A DNA stretch of 39,442 nucleotides from an uncultured Alphaproteobacteria bacterium (GTDB taxonomy: Bacteria > Pseudomonadota > Alphaproteobacteria > Paracaedibacterales > CAITNM01), in the NCBI GenBank assembly GCA_903874955.1, contig CAIQTY010000044.1, positions 1 to 39,442 on the forward strand. Reading direction: 5' to 3'. The position numbers and the translations under genes are program-made. This document shows positions 26,515 through 34,918 of this stretch, one piece after another. A model generated the notes under the pieces. That model did no database searches. It was given only the letters and a program-made list of their open reading frames with translations, and was not told the origin of the DNA. The first letter of the stretch is position 1, and each line of letters opens with the position of its first letter.

Positions 26515-27925
26515 TATAATAGAGTTCAAACTCAAGAGGATGAGGGTGCTGAGAAAGTCTCTGGCATTCTCTGCCTTTCATTTCCAGGTGCGTGGCAATA
26601 AGATCCTTAGAAAACACACCTGATTTAGTGAGGTATTCATGATCACCCTCAAGAGATTGCAAAGATTCTTCCAAACTTCCACTAACCGATGGTAATTTTT
26701 TAGCGATGTCTTTTTGCTCAAATAAATCAATATCCTGAGCATCCCCTGGGTGAATTTTATTTTGGATACCATCAATACCCGCTAGAAGCATTGCTGAAAA
26801 AGCAAGGTAAGGATTTGCTGTAGGATCAGGAAAGCGAACTTCTATCCGTTTTGCTTTAGGGGAATGCACGATCGGAATACGACATGCAGCAGAGCGATTT
26901 TGTGCCGAATAAGCACAAATTACTGGCGCTTCATATCCTGGCACAAGTCTTTTGTAACTATTCGTAGTAGGGTTAGTAAAGGCATTTAGGCTTTTTGCAT
27001 GTTTTAAAATGCCACCAATATAGTGCAATGCTGTTTCTGAAAGCCCACCATAACCATTGCCGCTAAATAATGCTTCATCATTTTTCCATAGGCTTTGGTG
27101 CACGTGCATGCCTGAACCATTATCACCAAAAATAGGTTTTGCCATAAAAGTCGCAGTTTTTCCATACAATCGCGCCACATTACGAACAACATATTTATAA
27201 ACTTGCATTTCATCGGCAATTTTAATGAGGGTGTTAAAAGTGATGCCAAGTTCATGTTGTGCAGGAGCAACTTCATGATGATGCTTTTCAACCCTAAGGC
27301 CCATCTCAGCCATTTTAAGCAACATTTCTGAGCGAATATCTTGAGAAGAATCTAGGGGCTGCACAGGAAAATACCCCCCCTTGTGTCCAGGACGAAACCC
27401 ATGATTGCGAAGGGTTGTGTGACTAATTCCAACACCATTCTGACTTGGAAATTCATCAGAATAAATTTCATAATAAGTTTTTTCTGAATGACTTTGAAAA
27501 GCCACGCCATCGAAAATAAAAAATTCTGCTTCAGGGCCAAAAAAAGCTTCATCAGCTAGACCGCTACTTCTTAGATATTTAACACACTTTTTAGCAACCT
27601 GACGGGGATCTTTTTCGTAAGGCTCACCAGACTGAGGGTAATGCACATCGCAAATAACTATTGCAGTTGAATAAGATGAAAAAGGATCTAGACGAACGTT
27701 CGATAATTCATCCCCAAAATCTGGCTTTAAGAGCATGTCAGATTTATTGATTGCGCACCATCCGGCTATTGATGAGCCATCGAACAGTAAGCCATGTTCG
27801 CACAAATCTCTATCTACCGCACTTACTGGATAGGTTGTATGATGCCAAGTCCCTCGCAGGTCAGTAAATCTAAAATCAACAAATTCGATTTGGTGGTGTT
27901 TTAAAAAATCAAAAAACTGCTGCAT
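26507..27925 (-). CDS. glnA: Type I glutamine synthetase lacking the adenylylation tyrosine
   Basis: A 472-aa GSI dodecamer subunit that makes glutamine from glutamate, ammonia and ATP. Motifs: LFDGSSIAGW, FGPEAEFFIFDG (metal ligands), VEKHHHEVAPAQHE, GDNGSGMHVHQSLW, NRSAACRIPIV and RFPDPTANPYLAFSAMLLAG. Length matches the GSI-beta type, which is normally inactivated by GlnE adenylylation of Tyr397 in NLYDLPPEE. Here the aligned stretch reads DIDLFEQKDIAKKLP: the Tyr is Phe402 (codon 26720-26722) and the surrounding sequence has diverged. The enzyme should therefore escape adenylylation. No glnB is adjacent. An inverted repeat sits immediately before the start codon. Confidence 0.95.
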   Translation of the reverse strand: MQQFFDFLKHHQIEFVDFRFTDLRGTWHHTTYPVSAVDRDLCEHGLLFDGSSIAGWCAINKSDMLLKPDFGDELSNVRLDPFSSYSTAIVICDVHYPQSGEPYEKDPRQVAKKCVKYLRSSGLADEAFFGPEAEFFIFDGVAFQSHSEKTYYEIYSDEFPSQNGVGISHTTLRNHGFRPGHKGGYFPVQPLDSSQDIRSEMLLKMAEMGLRVEKHHHEVAPAQHELGITFNTLIKIADEMQVYKYVVRNVARLYGKTATFMAKPIFGDNGSGMHVHQSLWKNDEALFSGNGYGGLSETALHYIGGILKHAKSLNAFTNPTTNSYKRLVPGYEAPVICAYSAQNRSAACRIPIVHSPKAKRIEVRFPDPTANPYLAFSAMLLAGIDGIQNKIHPGDAQDIDLFEQKDIAKKLPSVSGSLEESLQSLEGDHEYLTKSGVFSKDLIATHLEMKGRECQRLSQHPHPLEFELYYNA

Positions 27926-27926
27926 T

Positions 27927-27954
27927 TTAGGTATCTCAAAAAAAGTTTACCTAA
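27927..27954 (-). promoter_or_regulatory. Inverted repeat in the glnA leader
   Basis: TTAGGTA (27927-27933) and TACCTAA (27948-27954) form a perfect 7-bp inverted repeat with a 14-nt A/T-rich spacer, one base upstream of the glnA ATG. As RNA it would fold over the ribosome-binding region, which has no clear Shine-Dalgarno; as DNA it could be an operator. Confidence 0.35.
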
Positions 27955-27982
27955 GGCTAGCTAAGCTCATAGAAAAGTCAAG

Positions 27983-29116
27983 CTACTTCAGGTTTAGCTG
28001 AAGCTTATAGCCTTTTTCACAAAATTGTTGCGCCAACTTAAACTGCTTTGCAAATTTTTTATCAATTTTCGACAGACGTTTGAATTTTTTAGAATGTTTA
28101 AAATGTACTAGGGGATCAAGACCAAGAAATTTTGGTTTAGGACAAAAATCAGGACTTCCCTGCCCGTCCCCTATTGGTTTAAATGCATTTTTAGGAATTT
28201 TAGCTTTAGCGATTAATTTTTTTAATTGTGGATCGTCACAGGCATCAAGTTTATCTAAAATCTGCTTGTCTGTACCGAAATTCATATCCTCTTTGGTGAT
28301 ACGCTGAAGGTCAAGCGCTCGCTTAAAGATCAGCCCCGTTATGCGATAAACAACTAAATTTTTTGCCAACCCCCAAAAATGTTGTGTAAGCACTAATGAC
28401 AAAAATCCGAATCTTTTAGCAGCTTTTGCATTGATAAAAAACCACTGATCGTTTTCGAATCGAAGGTTATCCCTGATCAAATCAATATCTTTTTGAGTGA
28501 TCATTTTAAGAAGTAAACCTGTCTGGAGCACATTCGCAATAGAATCTGCACTCATTTCAAGTGATTCAATTTTTGGTTTTTTAGAAGCAGGAGAAGCGGC
28601 AGAATTTTCTTTAGTAGGCTGCGGATTTAAACGTTTAAAAATTAGATTCTCAGGCAGAATATCTTTTTCAACAAAATCATGACCGGCGATAGCATCTCTT
28701 ATTGAAGTTTGTTGTAAAAACCATTCATGAAGCGTGTCTTGATAATTTGGCTTTCCAAATACAATATCAGCCGCTTCGGGAAAAACGGTATAGGAAATGT
28801 CATGTGTTAAAGCTGCGATTTGTTCTTGAATATCCCCGCCAAAATTTTTAACCAACCACAGCACATTAAGGCAGTGATCAAGTCTGTTAAATTTTTTAAT
28901 GCCACTCCAGTATGGCAGCGAGCCTAACCTATCAATGTTCTTAAGGCGCTGCATTTCGTTCAGCTTGTAGATTCTCAATAAAACCGACTCAAGGCTTATT
29001 GGTCCAAAAATAGTTTTAACTTCAACACTATTTTCGAAATCAGATGTTCCACTAAAAACCGTAAAAAAAGAAAAAATATAAAATATTATTATTTTTTGAA
29101 ATAAAAATATTTTCAT
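27983..29116 (-). CDS. Exported HD-domain phosphohydrolase-like protein
   Basis: A 377-aa protein with a diverged HD domain of the COG1078/SAMHD1-like type. Candidate metal ligands are H81 (NRLDHCLNV), H105-D106 (AALTHDISYTVFPEAAD) and D191, with H130-E131 nearby; QRLKNIDRLG at about 56-65 also fits the family. These enzymes cleave nucleotides or dNTPs in the cytoplasm. Here the N-terminus (residues about 1-22) is a strong signal peptide, so the domain appears to be exported. A Pro/Ser-rich linker with KKPK lies at about 171-183. I chose ATG 29116 because of its ideal Shine-Dalgarno (AAGGAGA). The C-terminal ~100 residues are Lys-rich. It is divergent from the GT-C gene and lies upstream of glnA. 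Confidence 0.75.
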   Translation of the reverse strand: MKIFLFQKIIIFYIFSFFTVFSGTSDFENSVEVKTIFGPISLESVLLRIYKLNEMQRLKNIDRLGSLPYWSGIKKFNRLDHCLNVLWLVKNFGGDIQEQIAALTHDISYTVFPEAADIVFGKPNYQDTLHEWFLQQTSIRDAIAGHDFVEKDILPENLIFKRLNPQPTKENSAASPASKKPKIESLEMSADSIANVLQTGLLLKMITQKDIDLIRDNLRFENDQWFFINAKAAKRFGFLSLVLTQHFWGLAKNLVVYRITGLIFKRALDLQRITKEDMNFGTDKQILDKLDACDDPQLKKLIAKAKIPKNAFKPIGDGQGSPDFCPKPKFLGLDPLVHFKHSKKFKRLSKIDKKFAKQFKLAQQFCEKGYKLQLNLK

Positions 29117-29203
29117 TATCTCTCCTTGTGAGATTTTTCGAGATTGCACATACCCAAAAAATTATGACAATATCAGCAGTCTGATTGTACAACTTTATTT
29201 CTT

Positions 29204-30457
29204 ATGCTCCAAACCATCAAAGACTATAAAATTTTAACTGCACTATGCTTTGTTACGTTTTTTGTTTTGATGTGCTTTGGGCCAAACCTTCAAAGTGATT
29301 CTGGTGGATATTTAGAGGCTAGCTATACGAGAGGTTTGTTTTATCCATTGTTCCTAAAAACATGTCAATTTTTTTGGGAAAACCTTTATGGTGTTGTTTT
29401 TATTCAGCTTATTTTGGGTTTAGGGAGCATTTTTTATTCAATCGTTGGTTTTTCAAAATTATTAGAAAGACGTTTTAACATCATTTTGCAAATTGGACTT
29501 TTTGCATCCCTTGCGATGCCTTATATAGGCCATACAATTGTTGGCAATACAATCCTAACCGAACCTCTTGCTTATCCATTATTCTTGCTGTTTTTTTCTC
29601 AGCTTTTATTGTGGCGCAAATTTAGTGAAATCAAGTATTTTTATACTTCCCTAGGTTTAGCATTGTGCTTGATGTTAACAAGAAAACAATTAGGATTTGT
29701 GTTCGCTGGATTTTACGGTTGGTTTTTTCTTGATTTGCTGCACCGCAAAAAAATTAGAATTCACTTGTATTTTTTGCCGTTAGTATTTTTTGTGACAGGT
29801 CTGTTTTTGGAAAAAAGTTACATGTATATGAAAACAGGAAATTTCATAAGCACGCCTTCTGCCATATTTACCATTTCGTCCCCTCTCTTCATTGCAAAAG
29901 ATAGCGATGTTGCTCTTTTAAAAACGCCTGAACAAAAACATTTCTTAAGGGAAGCGATAAAAGAACGAGACAAGCAAAAACTTGGCATGCACCAAGAAGA
30001 ATATGGAAACTTTGCCTGGCCTTACCATAAAAAATTTGAAATTATTCATGACGTTCTAAGCTACCAAATTAGCAGTAAAATTCTGGGCGAATTCGATTTA
30101 GGTTTAATAAAAAAAGAAGAATTCATAAGAGAAATCAGTTTAACAATACTTAAAAACAATTTAGTGAGTTTTTATAAATTTTATTACCATAATGTAATCA
30201 ATAGTATGGGAGGGTATTACTATTTTTATGCAGTGCTATGTGCTTTTTTTGTATGTCTATGGAGACTATTCCGGAACGAACAAAATTTTCTAGCACACCT
30301 TGGATTAATGGCAACGGGATTGCAATTTTTAAACTACGGAACTGCCGGAATTTTTATGCCTATTCTGCGACGTTATTCAATTTATGCAGATGGCCTAATG
30401 ATCTGTTTTTGGCTATTATGCCTTGGTCTAGCATTTAACGATAAAAAGAATGACTAA
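29204..30457 (+). CDS. Polytopic membrane protein, GT-C glycosyltransferase-like
   Basis: A 417-aa protein with about eight or nine hydrophobic helices and one large loop (residues about 235-330). The first extra-membrane loop has QSDSGGYLEAS, in the position where GT-C enzymes (PMT/ArnT-like) carry the acidic catalytic residue. This would fit a transferase using polyprenyl-phosphate sugars on the outer face of the membrane. The assignment rests on topology and that motif only. Its stop overlaps the start of a polyprenol-phosphate sugar synthase-like GT2 gene by 8 bp, which strongly supports a joint role in modifying a surface glycan, lipid or protein. Confidence 0.55.
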   Translation: MLQTIKDYKILTALCFVTFFVLMCFGPNLQSDSGGYLEASYTRGLFYPLFLKTCQFFWENLYGVVFIQLILGLGSIFYSIVGFSKLLERRFNIILQIGLFASLAMPYIGHTIVGNTILTEPLAYPLFLLFFSQLLLWRKFSEIKYFYTSLGLALCLMLTRKQLGFVFAGFYGWFFLDLLHRKKIRIHLYFLPLVFFVTGLFLEKSYMYMKTGNFISTPSAIFTISSPLFIAKDSDVALLKTPEQKHFLREAIKERDKQKLGMHQEEYGNFAWPYHKKFEIIHDVLSYQISSKILGEFDLGLIKKEEFIREISLTILKNNLVSFYKFYYHNVINSMGGYYYFYAVLCAFFVCLWRLFRNEQNFLAHLGLMATGLQFLNYGTAGIFMPILRRYSIYADGLMICFWLLCLGLAFNDKKND

Positions 30458-31355
30458 AATCGCAGTTCTTATTCCTTGCTACAACGAAGGTAAGGCTATC
30501 TATAAGGTTGTACAAGATTTCAAGTCTCAACTCCCTGAGGCACAAATTTATGTTTACGACAACAACTCAAACGACAACACCATCGCTGAAGCAAAGCGTG
30601 CTGGGGCTATTGTAAGGCTTGAACCCCGGCAAGGAAAAGGGCATGTCGTTCGCAGTATGTTCGCAAACATTGAAGCGGATGTTTATCTTATGGTAGACGG
30701 TGATGGCACCTATGATTTTTCCAGAGCGAGAGAACTTGTAAATACTCTTTTAGAAAATCAGCTTGATATGGTCATTGGTGTCCGCGTTGAAAAAACTGAA
30801 ACTGCTCATCGCGCAGGCCATAAATTTGGAAATCAACTTTTTAACTTTGCGCTTAAGGTCTTATTTCAAAGTAACTTTAAGGATATATTTTCTGGTTATC
30901 GCGCATTTTCAAAACGAATGGTGAAAAGCTTTCCAGCTATTTCAAACGGATTTGATATTGAAACAGAACTATCTGTATTTGCCCTCAACTTAAAACTAGC
31001 TGTTAAAGAAATTGATACTGACTTTTTTGATAGAATAGCAGGCACTCAAAGCAAACTATCCACTTTTAAAGATGGTTTTAAAATTGGACTTCGAATGTTA
31101 GCGCTGTTTAAAGATTTCAGGCCTTTCCTATTATTTTCTATAATTTCTGCTATTCTCGTCGCTTCTGGTTTAATTTTGGGTGTTCAAGTTATCCAGGAAT
31201 TTATCCAAACAGGGCTTGTGCCACGCTTGCCAACTGCTGTTTTATCGGTAGGATTTTCAGTCGTAGGATTTTTAAGCTTTGCATGCGGCCTTATTCTCGA
31301 TAGTATGGGCAATCAGCGCAGGGAAAATCTAAGACTACATTATTTGCGCAATTAA
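30450..31355 (+). CDS. Family 2 glycosyltransferase, polyprenol-phosphate sugar synthase-like
   Basis: A 301-aa cytoplasmic-face GT-A enzyme with two C-terminal membrane helices (about residues 228-250 and 262-284). Motifs: AVLIPCYNEGKAI, VYDNNSNDNT and the DxD-type MVDGDGTYDFSRA, followed by IFSGYRAFSKRMVKSFP, typical of DPM1/GtrB-like synthases. The expected reaction is sugar transfer from a nucleotide sugar to undecaprenyl phosphate, making a donor for a GT-C enzyme such as the overlapping upstream gene product. The sugar is not predictable. Confidence 0.85.
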   Translation: MTKIAVLIPCYNEGKAIYKVVQDFKSQLPEAQIYVYDNNSNDNTIAEAKRAGAIVRLEPRQGKGHVVRSMFANIEADVYLMVDGDGTYDFSRARELVNTLLENQLDMVIGVRVEKTETAHRAGHKFGNQLFNFALKVLFQSNFKDIFSGYRAFSKRMVKSFPAISNGFDIETELSVFALNLKLAVKEIDTDFFDRIAGTQSKLSTFKDGFKIGLRMLALFKDFRPFLLFSIISAILVASGLILGVQVIQEFIQTGLVPRLPTAVLSVGFSVVGFLSFACGLILDSMGNQRRENLRLHYLRN

Positions 31356-31480
31356 GGTGATCAACGAACCAGTTGTTCAGAAATCTTATTTTCCAGAATA
31401 CTTTTGTAGCTTAAATATTTGCGTGCCATAAAACTAAAAAAATGTTAACATCTATGCAACTTTCGTAGGGCAGTATATAC

Positions 31481-34195
31481 ATGAGCACAAGTACGCAGTC
31501 GACTGATATCAAACCGGTTTCCTTAGAAGAGGAAATGAAGAGATCATATCTGGACTACGCGATGAGTGTAATTGTATCGCGTGCTCTGCCAGATGTTCGC
31601 GATGGTCTTAAACCAGTGCATCGCCGCATTTTATATACCATGAAAGAAATTGGTCTGGAATATAACAGGCCACCTAAGAAATCCGCCAACGTAACCGGTA
31701 ACGTGATGGCGAAATACCATCCCCATGGAAACCTTGCTATTTACGATGCAATGGTTCGTATGGCTCAACCGTTTAGCTTGCGTGTTCCATTGGTTGATGG
31801 ACAGGGTAACTTTGGTTCAATGGATGGTGATCCGCCAGCAGCTGAACGTTACACAGAAGCGCGCCTCAGTAAAGTTGCGCACTCACTGCTTGATGATATT
31901 GATCAAGATACGGTTGATTTTCGCGCAAACTACGATGATACAGCCGTTGAACCGATTGTTCTTCCTGCTAAATTTCCAAATTTATTAGTAAACGGCACGA
32001 ACGGAATCGCCGTTGGTATGGCCACAAACATTCCGACTCACAATCTTGGTGAAATTGTTGATGCAACCTGCGCTTTGGTTGACAACCCAGACCTCACTGT
32101 TGAAGAACTCATGCAGTATGTTCCTGGTCCGGATTTCCCAACTGGTGCAACGGTTTTAGGCAGAAAAGGCATTATCGATGCATTCACAACCGGTCGTGGC
32201 AGTATCACTATTCGTTCAAAAACGACAATTGAAACAGTAGGAAACAACCGAGAAGCAATTGTTGTTCATGAAACCCCTTATCAAGTGAACAAAGCCCGCA
32301 TGGTTGAAAAGATTGCTGAACTTGTTCGCGATAAAACCATTGAAGGCATTTCTGATTTACGGGACGAATCAAACCGCGAAGGTGTTCGTGTTGTTATTGA
32401 ACTTAAAAAAGATGTTAATGCAGAAGTTATTCTAAATAAACTTTATCGCCACAGTCAGCTACAGGTAAGTTTTGGCTATAACATGTTAGCCATTGTTCAC
32501 GGCAGGCCGCTACAGCTTTCGCTCAAAAGTATTTTGCAGCACTTTATTGATTTCCGCGAAGAAGTCATCACCCGCAGGACCAAATATTTACTTAACAAAG
32601 CCCGAGAAAAAAGTCATTTATTGCTTGGGTTTTCTATAGCTGTAGCCAACCTTGACCCAGTTATTGAATTAATTCGCGCCTCAAAAGATCGTGCGGAAGC
32701 AAGAGAACAATTGCTCGCACGTGCTTGGGATGGTTCTTCCGTCGCAGCTTATATCAAGCTTGTTGAGGCTAATACCGATGTTATTAGTATTGATGGCCAG
32801 TACCGTTTTACTGAAGTGCAAGCGAACGCAATTTTAGATTTGCGCTTACACCGTTTAACAGGATTAGAACGAGAGAAAATTCTAAAAGATTTAGATGATA
32901 TTGCTAGAGATATTCAGGAATATTTGGATATTTTAGGATCTCGTCAACGTGTGCTAACCATTTTAAAAGATGAACTAAACGCGATTAAGGAAATTTTCCC
33001 AAGCCCTCGACGTACTATCATTGAAGATGCAGTAACCAAGCTTGAGTTGGATGATTTAATCCAACGCGAAGATATGGTCATTACAGTAAGTTTGGGCGGA
33101 TACATCAAACGTGTTCCTTTGTCCACCTATCGTGCCCAAAGACGCGGTGGAAAAGGTCGCTCAGCAATGACGATTAAAGATGAAGATGTCGTTTGCGATA
33201 TTATTATCGCTAATACCCATAGTCATGTTCTGTTTTTCTCGACGCTGGGTAAAGTTTATCAAATGAAAGCTTATGAGCTTCCTCTTGCAACGCCTCAATC
33301 GCGCGGTAGAGCAATGGTCAATCTGCTGCCATTAACGGCAAATGAGACCATTTCAACCGTACTTGTGTTGCCAGAAGCGACCGAACGTAAAGATCAAGAA
33401 GTGTTCTTAATGTTTGCAACTAACACTGGAAATGTCCGACGCAATAAACTAGAAGATTTCTCGAATATTCCAAGCAATGGCAAACGTGCCATGAAACTTG
33501 ATGATGCAGGGGAAGAATTAATTTCTGTAAAATTATGTACAGAAAAAGATGACGTCATGCTGTTTACCAAAAAGGGATTGTGTAATCGTTTCAACGTGGC
33601 TGATAACGTACGTGTGTTTGCAGGTCGTGATTCAAACGGCGTTCGTGGCATAAGGCTTCAAGCAAAAGACTATGTCATAAGCATGACCATTTTAAATCCT
33701 GGAAAAGTAACCATTGAAGAACGCAAAGCTTACTTAAAAATGGCTAAAGCATTTAGGCAAGGTGTTTCTGATGAACCAGAAGTTATTGAAGTTGAAGGCG
33801 AAGAAGAAGTTGCGGCAATCACGCTCACCAATGAACGTTTTGAAGAACTGAGAGCGCAAGAAGAATTTATCTTAACCGTTACTGAAAATGGCTTTGGAAA
33901 GCGTAGTTCAGCTTACGAATATCGCACCACAAAGCGTGGCGGCGTTGGATTCGATAGTATCGTAACCAGTATTCGTAACGGAGGCGTTGTCGCTGCATTT
34001 CCGGTGAGAGAACAAGATCAAATTATGCTTGTGACTACGAGCGGACAATTAATTCGTTGTCCAATTACGGATGTACGCATTACAGGACGTCGCACACAAG
34101 GTGTAATTATTTTCAGGATTGATAACGAAGAAAAGGTAGTTTCAGTTAGCAAGGTAGAGGAAGGTGAGGAAGTTTTAGATGATCCTACTAGTTAA
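31481..34195 (+). CDS. gyrA: DNA gyrase subunit A
   Basis: The 904-aa A subunit of DNA gyrase. The winged-helix/tower breakage-reunion domain carries catalytic Tyr124 ([12 protein letters not shown]). The C-terminal beta-pinwheel domain has the GyrA box [10 protein letters not shown], needed for negative supercoiling and separating it from ParC. The quinolone-determining stretch reads [18 protein letters not shown]: the residues aligned to E. coli Asp82-Ser83 are Asn84-Leu85, while the Asp87 equivalent (Asp89) is kept. It stands alone, with 125 bp upstream in which I see no convincing promoter match. Confidence 0.98.
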   Translation: MSTSTQSTDIKPVSLEEEMKRSYLDYAMSVIVSRALPDVRDGLKPVHRRILYTMKEIGLEYNRPPKKSANVTGNVMAKYHPHGNLAIYDAMVRMAQPFSLRVPLVDGQGNFGSMDGDPPAAERYTEARLSKVAHSLLDDIDQDTVDFRANYDDTAVEPIVLPAKFPNLLVNGTNGIAVGMATNIPTHNLGEIVDATCALVDNPDLTVEELMQYVPGPDFPTGATVLGRKGIIDAFTTGRGSITIRSKTTIETVGNNREAIVVHETPYQVNKARMVEKIAELVRDKTIEGISDLRDESNREGVRVVIELKKDVNAEVILNKLYRHSQLQVSFGYNMLAIVHGRPLQLSLKSILQHFIDFREEVITRRTKYLLNKAREKSHLLLGFSIAVANLDPVIELIRASKDRAEAREQLLARAWDGSSVAAYIKLVEANTDVISIDGQYRFTEVQANAILDLRLHRLTGLEREKILKDLDDIARDIQEYLDILGSRQRVLTILKDELNAIKEIFPSPRRTIIEDAVTKLELDDLIQREDMVITVSLGGYIKRVPLSTYRAQRRGGKGRSAMTIKDEDVVCDIIIANTHSHVLFFSTLGKVYQMKAYELPLATPQSRGRAMVNLLPLTANETISTVLVLPEATERKDQEVFLMFATNTGNVRRNKLEDFSNIPSNGKRAMKLDDAGEELISVKLCTEKDDVMLFTKKGLCNRFNVADNVRVFAGRDSNGVRGIRLQAKDYVISMTILNPGKVTIEERKAYLKMAKAFRQGVSDEPEVIEVEGEEEVAAITLTNERFEELRAQEEFILTVTENGFGKRSSAYEYRTTKRGGVGFDSIVTSIRNGGVVAAFPVREQDQIMLVTTSGQLIRCPITDVRITGRRTQGVIIFRIDNEEKVVSVSKVEEGEEVLDDPTS

Positions 34196-34263
34196 GTAAG
34201 GTTCTTCTTTTCCTAACGAAGCTATTTTTGCTACAGTAATTTAAAAGGAATAAGGCTCGGTTT

Positions 34264-34782
34264 ATGTCCTCATCAACTGGTAAACAAGATATGAGTATGG
34301 ATGACATTTTGGCGTCCATACGCAGTTATGTTTCAGAAGGGCAAAATTTTCCAAAAAGCCAGGCTGAGCCATTTTTACCTGTAGATAAAATACCAACTCA
34401 AGAATCATACAATCCAAATGTCATTCAATTGACGGATGAAGTTATTCCTATAGATACAGTTACACTGAAAAATGCGTCTCAGCCAATTAACGCTGATAGT
34501 CCCTCAGAAAAAATACAAAAAATAGCGAATGAAGAGAATCCAACCTATCCTTCTCCTAAACCAGCACCTAGTCCTTTTCAGTCTGAAAGTGTAACACCGA
34601 ATCCCTTTGAACGACTTCAAAGTGAAATTATTGCATCAGTTCCACCGCCACCAACTTTATCATCGGATGAGTTATTAAACCAATTAGCTACTCCTCTTAT
34701 TAAAAACTGGCTCAACCAAAATTTGCTAAGAATCGTTGAGAATATTGTAGAAAAAGAAATACAACGCATCAAACGTGGCTAA
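34264..34782 (+). CDS. popZ: PopZ-like polar organizing protein (DUF2497)
   Basis: A 172-aa protein with the three-part PopZ plan. The short N-terminal helix MSMDDILASIRSYVSEG is followed by a Pro/Ser/Asn-rich, disordered acidic middle (residues about 30-125), and a conserved helical C-terminus (SSDELLNQLATPLIKNWLNQNLLRIVENIVEKEIQRI). In alphaproteobacteria PopZ self-assembles at cell poles and tethers ParB-parS and signalling proteins through its N-terminal helix. It lies between gyrA and a tRNA-Pro gene. The match rests on both end motifs; the middle is not conserved in the family. Confidence 0.82.
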   Translation: MSSSTGKQDMSMDDILASIRSYVSEGQNFPKSQAEPFLPVDKIPTQESYNPNVIQLTDEVIPIDTVTLKNASQPINADSPSEKIQKIANEENPTYPSPKPAPSPFQSESVTPNPFERLQSEIIASVPPPPTLSSDELLNQLATPLIKNWLNQNLLRIVENIVEKEIQRIKRG

Positions 34783-34787
34783 TATCC

Positions 34788-34817
34788 TTGTGTAATACCC
34801 TAAGTGTTTGCTATATT
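34788..34817 (+). promoter_or_regulatory. Candidate promoter of tRNA-Pro (and putA)
   Basis: TTGTGT (34788-34793), an 18-bp spacer and TATATT (34812-34817; 5 of 6 matches to TATAAT) predict a start near 34824, a few bases before the tRNA. No second promoter fits between the tRNA and putA. Confidence 0.4.
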
Positions 34818-34826
34818 TCAGAAGTT

Positions 34827-34903
34827 CGGAACGTAGCGCAGCCTGGTAGCGCACTATTCTGGGGGGATAGGGGTCGTGGGTTCGAATCCCGCCGTTCCGA
34901 CCA
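34827..34903 (+). tRNA. tRNA-Pro (anticodon GGG)
   Basis: A 77-nt cloverleaf. The acceptor stem CGGAACG pairs perfectly with CGTTCCG; the D arm contains AGCCTGGTAGC. The anticodon stem CTATT/GATAG encloses the 7-nt loop CTGGGGG, with GGG at positions 34-36. The T arm is GTGGG-TTCGAAT-CCCGC. Discriminator A and CCA are encoded. It reads CCC and CCU proline codons. It lies 15 bp upstream of the putA start codon. Confidence 0.95.
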
Positions 34904-34918
34904 TCTGTGGAGAAAATC

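Noticed and set aside
31356..31480. Promoter candidates before gyrA
   Set aside because: Several partial -35/-10 pairs exist (for example TTGTAG with CATAAA), but none is clearly better than chance in AT-rich DNA.
31481..34795. gyrA plus popZ taken as a sign of a nearby replication origin
   Set aside because: No DnaA-box cluster, dnaA, dnaN or parAB is visible, and gyrA is not origin-linked in many alphaproteobacteria.
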